Position numbers and translations under genes: made by a program. From the NCBI GenBank assembly GCA_937896305.1, contig CALBND010000186.1:1-30525 (forward strand): a DNA stretch of 30,525 nucleotides, in the 5' to 3' direction. The notes beneath the pieces were generated by a model. The model did not search any database and was not told the origin of the DNA. It saw only the letters and a list, made by a program, of their open reading frames with translations. This document shows positions 24,400 through 30,525 of this stretch, one piece after another; position 1 is the first letter of the stretch, and the number at the start of each line of letters is the position of its first letter. The stretch is from an uncultured Actinomycetes bacterium. GTDB taxonomy: Bacteria; Actinomycetota; Actinomycetes; S36-B12; UBA5976.

Positions 24400-24846
24400 T
24401 TATCGATTAATGATATCAATCGTAATTGCTGTTGAAACACTTTGATGTAGCTTAACTGGAATTCTGTGTTTTCCAGCTAATTTAATTGGGTGCTTCAAAG
24501 TTAAAGTGCGACGATCTAATTTAGGTCCGCCTGCTTCTTGCACAGCCTTAACGATGTCAGAAGTTGTGATGGAACCAAATAATCTATTTGTTTCACCAAC
24601 TTGTGCTTTCACAACAACTTTCAAAGAATTAAGTGCACCAGCAATTTCTTTAGCATGATCTAGGTCTCGAACCGAACGAGCAGAACGTGCTCGTTTAATT
24701 TGATCAACTTGTTTTTGACCACCCTTAGTCCATGCAACTCCTAATCTTCTAGGAATCAAATAATTTCTGCCAAATCCATCACGCACAGTAACAATGTCGC
24801 CTGGATTTCCTAAACCATCAACTACTTGAGTAAGAATAAGTTTCAT
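24400..24846 (-). CDS. rplI: Ribosomal protein bL9
   Basis: The 148-residue protein has the bL9 N-terminal signature GNPGDIVTVRDGFGRNYLIP at residues 13-32, a long central helix and the C-terminal rRNA-binding domain (LFGSITTSDIVKAV near residue 88). It sits at the base of the L1 stalk of the large subunit. It is the last gene of rpsF-ssb-rpsR-rplI, 12 nt after rpsR, and is followed by the shared terminator. The length is normal. Confidence 0.97.
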   Translation of the reverse strand: MKLILTQVVDGLGNPGDIVTVRDGFGRNYLIPRRLGVAWTKGGQKQVDQIKRARSARSVRDLDHAKEIAGALNSLKVVVKAQVGETNRLFGSITTSDIVKAVQEAGGPKLDRRTLTLKHPIKLAGKHRIPVKLHQSVSTAITIDIINR

Positions 24847-24858
24847 ATGAATATTTCC

Positions 24859-25137
24859 TTATCTTGTAGAAGTTGTGTAGGGCAACAAAGCCATTTCGCG
24901 AGCATTCTTCACAGCTGAAGCAACATCTCGTTGGTGACGGGTGCAATTTCCGGTAACACGTCTGGCGCGGATTTTGCCACGATCAGAAATGTATTTGCGT
25001 AATAAATTGATGTCTTTGTAATCGATGTAGGCAATTTCTTTTTTACAAAAAGGGCAAGCCTTCATCTTCATTGGCTTTAAGTTCTTTGGTGCTGAACTTT
25101 TACCTGTTCTTGATTGTTGTACTTGTTTTCTTGGCAT
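24859..25137 (-). CDS. rpsR: Ribosomal protein bS18
   Basis: The 92-residue small-subunit protein has IDYKDINLLRKYISDRGKI and ARRVTGNCTRHQRDVA, the bS18 signature. A CPFC pair near residue 28 plus the later NC..H segment indicate the zinc-binding (C+) type. bS18 pairs with bS6, encoded by the first gene of this operon, on the platform of the 30S subunit. A Lys/Gln-rich N-terminal extension of about 20 residues is slightly longer than usual. Confidence 0.97.
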   Translation of the reverse strand: MPRKQVQQSRTGKSSAPKNLKPMKMKACPFCKKEIAYIDYKDINLLRKYISDRGKIRARRVTGNCTRHQRDVASAVKNAREMALLPYTTSTR

Positions 25138-25162
25138 GTGTTTTTTTCCTAATCGTTATTAA

Positions 25163-25663
25163 TTAAAAGGGGGCTTCTTCATTGGTGCCATCCCAGCCAG
25201 AACCTGCATCTGGGGTTGCCCATGGATCATCATTTGTTGCAGCAGCTGGTGTTGAACTTGGTGCACTTTGTCCACCAAAATTACTTCCACCTTCGCGAGC
25301 AATCTTAGAAATTTTTGCAGTTGCATAACGCAAGGCTGGACCAACGTCTTCAACTTCTAATTCCACAACTTGTCTTTCTTGACCTTCTTTAGTTGTGTAA
25401 GAACGTTGTTTCAATTTTCCAGTAACAAGAACTCTTGCTCCTTTAGTTAATGAATTAGTTACGTTTTCTGCGTGTTCACGCCAAACATTACAATTCATAA
25501 ATACAGGATCAGAATCTTTCCATTCATTAGTTGTCTTATCCATATAACGAGAACTTGAAACAACTGTGAATGAAGCAACGGCTTGACCGTTTTTAGTGAA
25601 ACGAAGTTCTGGATCTCTAACTAGGTTTCCAACAATTGTTACGTTGATATCGCCTTGAGCCAT
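25163..25663 (-). CDS. ssb: Single-stranded DNA-binding protein
   Basis: The 166-residue protein has an OB-fold domain (residues 1-112) starting INVTIVGNLVRDPELRFT, with NCNVWREHAENV and GARVLVTGKLKQRSY strands. A short Gly/Ser/Pro-rich linker follows, with a tail ending NEEAPF, the acidic tip that recruits replication and repair partners. It coats single-stranded DNA during replication and repair. The ATG directly follows the rpsF stop, so expression is coupled to bS6, the classic rpsF-ssb-rpsR arrangement. Confidence 0.97.
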   Translation of the reverse strand: MAQGDINVTIVGNLVRDPELRFTKNGQAVASFTVVSSSRYMDKTTNEWKDSDPVFMNCNVWREHAENVTNSLTKGARVLVTGKLKQRSYTTKEGQERQVVELEVEDVGPALRYATAKISKIAREGGSNFGGQSAPSSTPAAATNDDPWATPDAGSGWDGTNEEAPF

Positions 25664-25963
25664 TTATTTAGCCGATCTTGCTTCAGGGCGAACAACTTTG
25701 GTGCGCATAACTGATTCATTTAAGTTAAGTTGACGATCTAATTCTGCAACAGCTGTAGCAGAAGATGTCAGATCAAGAACAGCATAAATGCCTTCTTGTT
25801 TTTTATTAATTTCAAACGCAAATCTGCGGCGTCCCCAGATATCAACTTTGTCTACTTTGCCGCCATCTTGGCGAATCACATTTAGAAAAGCTTCCAGACT
25901 TGGACTAACAGTTTTTTCTTCTAATTCAGGATCAAGAATGACCATGACTTCATATCTACGCAT
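25664..25963 (-). CDS. rpsF: Ribosomal protein bS6
   Basis: The 99-residue protein starts MRRYEVMVILDPELEEK and has VDKVDIWGRRRFAFEINKKQEGIY in its middle (about residues 37-60), the bS6 signature. It is the first gene of the operon; GGAAGG about 7 nt upstream of ATG 25961-25963 is its ribosome site. In several bacteria a bS6:bS18 complex represses this operon through a leader hairpin. I see no certain match to that motif in the 167-bp upstream region, which is shared with the divergent nuclease gene. Confidence 0.97.
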   Translation of the reverse strand: MRRYEVMVILDPELEEKTVSPSLEAFLNVIRQDGGKVDKVDIWGRRRFAFEINKKQEGIYAVLDLTSSATAVAELDRQLNLNESVMRTKVVRPEARSAK

Positions 25964-26130
25964 GCTTTTGCCTTCCCCCTTTGGTCTAGTCGGTCAAAGC
26001 CATTTGCTTCGACAGGAGGCTTAAAGTGTTGCTTCTTGCAAGCAAAATCTTTTAAAACTTTGCTTTGGTCTCAAAGATTACCCGTGAGGGTGAGACAACG
26101 ATGCCTTGAGGTCATTAGCCTTAGGAGCAA

Positions 26131-26913
26131 ATGACTCAATTAATCGGTGCGGCTTTTGGCTCTGATCCAGATCCTGTGGCTCATGCCCAAAATCTAGGAG
26201 CGCAATGCTTTCAAATCCAAGTGGGAGATCCTCAAGGTTGGAAGAAACCAACCCTTGATTTTCCAGGGGGAGCTAAAGAATTAGCTGATTTGACCTCCTC
26301 CTTAAATATGCCTGTCTATATTCATGCGGCTTATGTCATAAATGTGGCCAGCACAAATAATCGAATTAGAATTCCGGGCCGAAAACTTTTGCAACAAACA
26401 GTTGATTTAGCAGCAGAAGTTAAAGCAAGTGGGGTAATTGTGCACGGGGGACATGTCACTAAAGATGATGATCCGATGGTTGGTTTTGACAATTGGCGCA
26501 AAGCTGTTGAGAAAACAGAAATGCATGTGCCGGTGTTAATTGAAAACACTGCAGGTGGAAGTCATGCGATGGCTAGAACTTTAGAAAATATTAAAAACCT
26601 GTGGCAAAACGTAGGTCACACTAAAGCTGGTTTTTGTTTAGACACTTGCCATGCTTGGGCTGCTGGAATTGAATTAAAAACTGCTGTTAAAGAAATAAAG
26701 AACATAACTAAAAAAATTGATTTAATTCACGCCAATGGATCTCGTGACGAATTTGATTCTTCTAGAGATCGTCACAGTAATTTCACAGATTCAATTTTGC
26801 CCCAAGATCAAATTGCTCAAGTTGTGAAAGATGCCAAATGTAATGTAATTATTGAAACAGCTGAACCTGGTGTTAAAGCAGATTTAGAATTCTTAAAGAA
26901 ACTAGTTGCCTAA
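26131..26913 (+). CDS. nfo: Endonuclease IV-like apurinic/apyrimidinic endonuclease (AP endonuclease family 2)
   Basis: The 260-residue TIM-barrel protein carries the family-2 AP endonuclease metal-site motifs: VIVHGGHV near residue 108, LIENTAGGS near residue 146, GFCLDTCHAWAAG near residue 176 and LIHANGSRDEFDSSRDRHSN near residue 203. It would cut DNA 5' of abasic sites using a trinuclear zinc centre in base-excision repair. It is slightly shorter than E. coli endonuclease IV (285). ATG 26131 is preceded by AGGAG at a good spacing. Its TAA touches the ATG of the FemX gene, so the three plus-strand genes form an operon. Confidence 0.92.
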   Translation: MTQLIGAAFGSDPDPVAHAQNLGAQCFQIQVGDPQGWKKPTLDFPGGAKELADLTSSLNMPVYIHAAYVINVASTNNRIRIPGRKLLQQTVDLAAEVKASGVIVHGGHVTKDDDPMVGFDNWRKAVEKTEMHVPVLIENTAGGSHAMARTLENIKNLWQNVGHTKAGFCLDTCHAWAAGIELKTAVKEIKNITKKIDLIHANGSRDEFDSSRDRHSNFTDSILPQDQIAQVVKDAKCNVIIETAEPGVKADLEFLKKLVA

Positions 26914-28041
26914 ATGCCCTTACAAGTTAAAGAAATAACAATTGAAGAACATTATCAATTCTTAAAAACATATGAAACTTTTTCTTTTTTGCAATTGCCT
27001 TCTTGGGCTGAAGTTAAAAAAGGTTGGAGGGCAAAATCAATTGGTTGGTTTGATGAAAAAAGAATAGTTAGTGTGGGTTTGGTTTTATCTAGAAATATTC
27101 CTAAAACAAAACTATCCCTTTTTTACTTACCTGAAGGCCCTGTTTTAAATCCTGATTACGCAAAAGAAGTTCTTAACTGGTTAGCACCTTTAAAAGATTA
27201 TGCACAAAAAAATAATGCTTTTGCCCTAAAAATTGGGCCACAAATAACAGTTGCGACTTGGCAATCTTCCACCATCAAAAACAGTATTTCTGATAAAAAA
27301 TATAAAACAATTACTGATGTAGAGTCAGATCGTATTAATCCTTATGGCGTTGAAATTGCTAAAAAGTTACAACAATTAGGTGGCAAACAAGGTAAAAGTA
27401 ATGTTGAAGGTTTTGGTGATGTCCAACCCAGATTTGTTTTTGCCATAGAAGTTGCAAATAAAACAGATGAAGAATTACTATCCTCGTTTAGTCAAGAATG
27501 GCGAAGAAATATCAAAAGGGCAGAAAAAAATTTAGTCACAATAAAACAAGTAACTTTTCAAGATCTAAATACATTTCACCAACTTTATAAAGAAACAGCA
27601 CAACGAGATAAATTCACTCCCAGACCTTTAAGTTATTTTCAACAAATGTGGAAATCATTAAATGAAAATTCACAAGGTCTTTGTGAAATGAGACTTTATA
27701 TTGCTGAACAGGAAAATGTGGTACATGCTGCTTGTCTTTGGGTTAAAGTTGGTAAACATGTTTGGTATTCCTATGGTGCTTCATCTACAAGTGGACGTGA
27801 GTTAAGACCAAGTAACGCCATTCAGTGGCAAATGCTAAAAGATGCCCGGGATGCTGGAGCTGATCTTTATGACATGCGTGGCATCTCAGCCACACTTAGT
27901 GAAAAATCACCGCTATTTGGATTACTAAGATTCAAAATCGGTACAGGTGGCAAAGTTGTGCAATATGTTGGCGAGTGGGATTTTATTTTCAAATCAATTG
28001 TTTATCGCGCCTATCAATTTGCTTTGGCTAGAAGGGGATAA
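26914..28041 (+). CDS. FemX/FemAB-type peptidoglycan bridge aminoacyltransferase
   Basis: The 375-residue protein has the two GNAT-like halves of Fem ligases. The first opens FSFLQLPSWAEVKKGW near residue 24, with LSLFYLPEGPVLNPDY near residue 69. The second has SFSQEWRRNIKRAEKN near residue 193, WYSYGASS near residue 285 and YDMRGISATLSEKSPLFGLLRFK near residue 319. These are typical of enzymes that add amino acids from aminoacyl-tRNA to the peptide side chain of lipid II or cell-wall precursors. The amino acid added is unknown. It begins right at the nuclease stop and is followed 8 nt later by the racemase-like gene, near a penicillin-binding protein gene, so a wall role is likely. Confidence 0.9.
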   Translation: MPLQVKEITIEEHYQFLKTYETFSFLQLPSWAEVKKGWRAKSIGWFDEKRIVSVGLVLSRNIPKTKLSLFYLPEGPVLNPDYAKEVLNWLAPLKDYAQKNNAFALKIGPQITVATWQSSTIKNSISDKKYKTITDVESDRINPYGVEIAKKLQQLGGKQGKSNVEGFGDVQPRFVFAIEVANKTDEELLSSFSQEWRRNIKRAEKNLVTIKQVTFQDLNTFHQLYKETAQRDKFTPRPLSYFQQMWKSLNENSQGLCEMRLYIAEQENVVHAACLWVKVGKHVWYSYGASSTSGRELRPSNAIQWQMLKDARDAGADLYDMRGISATLSEKSPLFGLLRFKIGTGGKVVQYVGEWDFIFKSIVYRAYQFALARRG

Positions 28042-28049
28042 TAGAAAAC

Positions 28050-29096
28050 ATGACTTTATCCTTAACGATTGATAAAAAATTATGGTTTAAGCATCTTCAA
28101 CAAGAAATATCAGATTTTTCTGCTCATAACATTTCTCTAGTCCCAGTTATTAAAGGTAACGGTTATGGAATTGGTAGAAATAGATTAGCAAAAGTTTGTG
28201 AAGAGTTAAAGATTTCAACAATCGCTGTAGGAACAGTTTATGAAATAAACGAAGTAATAGATGCTAATTTTAAAAATATTTTAATAATGGATCCAATAGA
28301 TAGCCAAGATATTGACTCTTATAAAGAGTATGAAAAGCTCGATAAAAATAAAATCACTATAACTGTTTCTAGTTTAAAAAATATAAATAAATTTATTGAC
28401 TCCGCCTTAGTAATTGAAGGCTTAACCAGCATGAATAGATTTGGCCTCAATAAATCTGATTTAAATCAAGTAAAAAGCCATAAAATACAAGGACTTTCCC
28501 TACATTTACCAATCGATTCAACAAATAAGTCAAAACTGTCTGAAGTTAGATCCTGGTTGAAGGCTTATCAAGAGCACTGCACCAATGGTGCAAAAGTGGT
28601 TTGGTTAAGTCATCTTTCAAATAAAGATTTAAAAGGTTTAGCTCTTGAATTTCCTGCTTTTGAATTTAATTTAAGAATGGGAACAAAGTTTTGGTTAGGA
28701 AACCAAAAAGCTTTCAAAATAGAATCAACAGTCCTAGAAGTTCATGAACCAGTGTCAGGAACTTTTGGTTACCGACAAAGAAAAATTGATGACAACCATC
28801 GCCTATTGGTAGTTTCTGGAGGCACTGCTCATGGAGTAGGACTTCAAGCCCCCAGATCAAATACTTCCTTAAAACAAAGAGTGACTGCTGCACTTGTTGG
28901 GATTCTAGAAGCATTTAATTTAAGTCTTTCACCCTTTGTCATCAAGGGAAAGCAGAGATGGTTTGCCGAACCACCACATATGAACGTTTCAATGTTAAAA
29001 ATTTCTAAAAAAATTAGTTCATCCATCGTTGGAGAAAGAATAGTTGCGCAATTAAGAATGACAACTACAAATTTTGATTCAGTAAATATTAATTAA
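28050..29096 (+). CDS. Alanine-racemase-like PLP protein lacking the canonical catalytic tyrosine
   Basis: The 348-residue protein has an alanine-racemase-type N-terminal barrel: VPVIKGNGYGIG with the PLP lysine at residue 35 and Tyr39, then GLTSMNRFGLN near residue 124 with the conserved MNR. The C-terminal domain keeps PPHMNVSMLKI near residue 311. The segment where alanine racemases read GYADGY, containing the second catalytic base, reads GGTAHGV (near residue 257). Canonical alanine racemization is therefore doubtful; another amino acid, a lyase or epimerase activity, or a non-enzymatic role is possible. It is 8 nt after the FemX gene. Its TAA shares bases with the stop of the convergent penicillin-binding protein gene. 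Confidence 0.78.
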   Translation: MTLSLTIDKKLWFKHLQQEISDFSAHNISLVPVIKGNGYGIGRNRLAKVCEELKISTIAVGTVYEINEVIDANFKNILIMDPIDSQDIDSYKEYEKLDKNKITITVSSLKNINKFIDSALVIEGLTSMNRFGLNKSDLNQVKSHKIQGLSLHLPIDSTNKSKLSEVRSWLKAYQEHCTNGAKVVWLSHLSNKDLKGLALEFPAFEFNLRMGTKFWLGNQKAFKIESTVLEVHEPVSGTFGYRQRKIDDNHRLLVVSGGTAHGVGLQAPRSNTSLKQRVTAALVGILEAFNLSLSPFVIKGKQRWFAEPPHMNVSMLKISKKISSSIVGERIVAQLRMTTTNFDSVNIN

Positions 29097-30525
29097 GAAG
29101 TTGTAGGGGTGGGCGTTGCTGATTCAGTAACACTTGGGGTAGCACTTGGAGTTGTTGTTTCTGTCACGGTAGGCGTTGGTGAAGTTGTAACTGTCGGAGT
29201 GGGCGTTGGAATTGGTGTTGGCGTTGGAGTTGGAGTCACACTTGGTGTCACAGTTGGGGTGACAACTTCAACTGGAATTATTTCTTCTGGATTTTCAATT
29301 GGTGAACTACTTGGCAAAATGATTCCTGGGGCTGGTGGAAAATCCATAACCGATAAACCTGAGTGTGCGGCTTTCATATAAGAGGTCCACATTGCTGCTG
29401 GAAATGATCCACCAGTAACACTTTTTAAGCCACCGGTTCCTGCCATAGAAATAGGATCACCTTTTTCGTTTTGCTTAACCATCATCACAGCTGTTGCAAA
29501 TTGTGGAGTGTAACCAGCAAACCAGGCAGATTTATTAGAGTCAGTAGTTCCTGTTTTTCCAGCTGCTGGTCGATTTAATCCTTTAGCTTTTGTTCCTGTT
29601 CCAACTTGTACAACTTGTTGCAATGCAAAAGAAACTTCATCAGCAACTTGTGCGGTGTAGGCACGTTTTGTTTCAGGACTAAATTGAAATAGCAAACCTC
29701 CATTGGGTCCATATATTTGTTTAATCATTGTTGGTTTGGCATAAATTCCGTGTGCTGCAAAAGTTGCGTATGCACTTGCCACATCTAGAACGTGGGGTGA
29801 AGCTGTTCCTAAAACTAAAGTTATGTCATTGAGCATGCCTGGAGTTTCTTCAGGAATGCCTGCTCTTAAAGCTGAATCATAAACTTTAGCTGAACCCATT
29901 TGAAAAGCTAAATCAACAAAAACTGTGTTCACACTGTTTTCAGTTGCTTGCAAAAGAGTTATCTCACCAAAAGATTTTTTACCATAATTATTTAACTTGT
30001 AATCCCCAAAAGTTCTGGGTGAATCACCATTCCAAATTGTGTCTAAACCAATTCCTTCTTCGAAAGCTGCAGCTAAAGCAAAAGGTTTGAAAGTTGATCC
30101 TGCTTGCGCAATTGCTTGAGTGGCATTATTTAGAGGTTCAGTTACATAATCTGGTCCACCATAAATTGCAACAACTTCACCAGTTCCTGGACGAATTGAA
30201 GCCATCCCAATTCTTAAGCCTTCAATATTTTTTGTGGGCGCTTCAGCGTTAACTGCATCAACCATTCCGGTTTGTGCTTGTTCTTCAAAAGTTGAGACAA
30301 CTCTTAATCCTCTTAAATTTAAATCATTTTCGGTATAACCTAATTTGAGCATCTCATTTTTTATTGAAGTTAATAAGTAACCATTTGGTCCACCTAATTT
30401 ATTTGAAGTAGCGTATTCAATCGGTTCTGGAAAAGTTATTAATTTTGCTTGTGCCTCAGTTATATTTCCTAGTTTCACCATTCCATCAATGACATAACTC
30501 CAACGATTAACCCAACGGTCCTTGT
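29093..30525 (-). CDS. Class A penicillin-binding protein (PonA-like), C-terminal part, cut by window edge
   Basis: The frame is open to the right edge: the codons before ATG 30481 read DRWVNRWSYVIDGMVKLGNI, a typical segment joining the glycosyltransferase and transpeptidase domains, so that ATG is internal and the N-terminus lies outside. The transpeptidase motifs are complete: STFK (catalytic Ser, about 150 residues into the part shown), SVN about 60 residues later and KTGTT further on. The last 56 residues are a Pro-Thr-rich tail. The protein polymerises and cross-links peptidoglycan at the outer face of the membrane. Its place next to rpsF-ssb-rpsR-rplI-dnaB matches ponA1 of mycobacteria. 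Confidence 0.93.
   Translation of the reverse strand, partial: KDRWVNRWSYVIDGMVKLGNITEAQAKLITFPEPIEYATSNKLGGPNGYLLTSIKNEMLKLGYTENDLNLRGLRVVSTFEEQAQTGMVDAVNAEAPTKNIEGLRIGMASIRPGTGEVVAIYGGPDYVTEPLNNATQAIAQAGSTFKPFALAAAFEEGIGLDTIWNGDSPRTFGDYKLNNYGKKSFGEITLLQATENSVNTVFVDLAFQMGSAKVYDSALRAGIPEETPGMLNDITLVLGTASPHVLDVASAYATFAAHGIYAKPTMIKQIYGPNGGLLFQFSPETKRAYTAQVADEVSFALQQVVQVGTGTKAKGLNRPAAGKTGTTDSNKSAWFAGYTPQFATAVMMVKQNEKGDPISMAGTGGLKSVTGGSFPAAMWTSYMKAAHSGLSVMDFPPAPGIILPSSSPIENPEEIIPVEVVTPTVTPSVTPTPTPTPIPTPTPTVTTSPTPTVTETTTPSATPSVTESATPTPTTS
29096..29263 (-). repeat. Pro-Thr-rich coding repeat, tail of the penicillin-binding protein
   Basis: Fifty-six codons made mostly of Pro and Thr (with Val and Ser) come from degenerate GTTGG(A/T)GT-type units on the plus strand. 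This is low-complexity, probably extended and exposed outside the membrane, and prone to copy-number change. The linker at 10957-11003 has the same composition. Confidence 0.8.

Noticed and set aside
25964..26130. tRNA or small RNA between rpsF and nfo
   Set aside because: No cloverleaf or conserved T-arm sequence is present; the short stems seen (for example TTGCTT..AAGCAA near 26028) are weak.

Overview
The window is a gene-dense piece of a low-GC (about 35-40% by eye) actinobacterial chromosome. Four things point to Actinobacteria: the dnaK-grpE-dnaJ-hspR order with a MerR-type HspR, an actinobacterial Pat-type aromatic aminotransferase, the near-origin synteny block penicillin-binding protein / rpsF-ssb-rpsR-rplI / dnaB, and promoters that look leaderless. 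Low GC, very short intergenic gaps and overlapping gene ends suggest a streamlined planktonic lineage such as the freshwater Nanopelagicales (acI) or a marine relative. That placement is inference. TGA is the ordinary stop of purC, dnaK and fba, so the standard bacterial code applies.

Layout. 1-8381 (minus strand): a long, tightly spaced run fba - FAD oxidoreductase - purA - class III aminotransferase - purD - purB - purC - galE-like gene (cut by the left edge). purA carries one in-frame TGA that breaks an otherwise intact 432-codon frame. 8486-10447 (plus): pyrE, a DUF368 polyprenyl-phosphate transporter and a small unrecognised protein. 10449-11573 (minus): a secreted protein with a Pro-Thr linker, whose start codon is preceded by a near-perfect 15-bp hairpin. 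11659-15570 (minus): the HspR-controlled chaperone operon, with an HspR-type (HAIR) inverted repeat at 15626-15646. 15728-17174 (minus): dcd and a carbon-nitrogen hydrolase, divergent from an EamA exporter. 18127-22103: Pat, a DUF2142 membrane protein (plus) and a glutamate-1-semialdehyde-aminomutase-like aminotransferase. 22109-25963: dnaB, a 346-bp intergenic region with a cluster of DnaA-box-like 9-mers, a low-molecular-weight protein tyrosine phosphatase, a bidirectional terminator, and the rpsF-ssb-rpsR-rplI operon. 26131-29096 (plus): an endonuclease IV-like enzyme, a FemX-type aminoacyltransferase and an alanine-racemase-like protein that lacks the usual catalytic tyrosine region. 29093-30525 (minus): the C-terminal part of a class A penicillin-binding protein, cut by the right edge.

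How the genes fit together: nucleotide synthesis (pur genes, pyrE, dcd), protein folding under HspR control, replication (dnaB, ssb, DnaA-box cluster) and cell-wall work (DUF368 lipid-carrier recycling, FemX, racemase-like protein, PBP). Most minus-strand genes, including the ribosomal and dnaB genes, point away from an origin expected to the right of the window. The DnaA-box cluster is therefore more likely a secondary DnaA-binding locus than oriC, although a relocated origin cannot be excluded. The best leads are this DnaA-box cluster, the purA nonsense codon, the start-codon hairpin, the leaderless-promoter pattern and the FemX/racemase-like pair.
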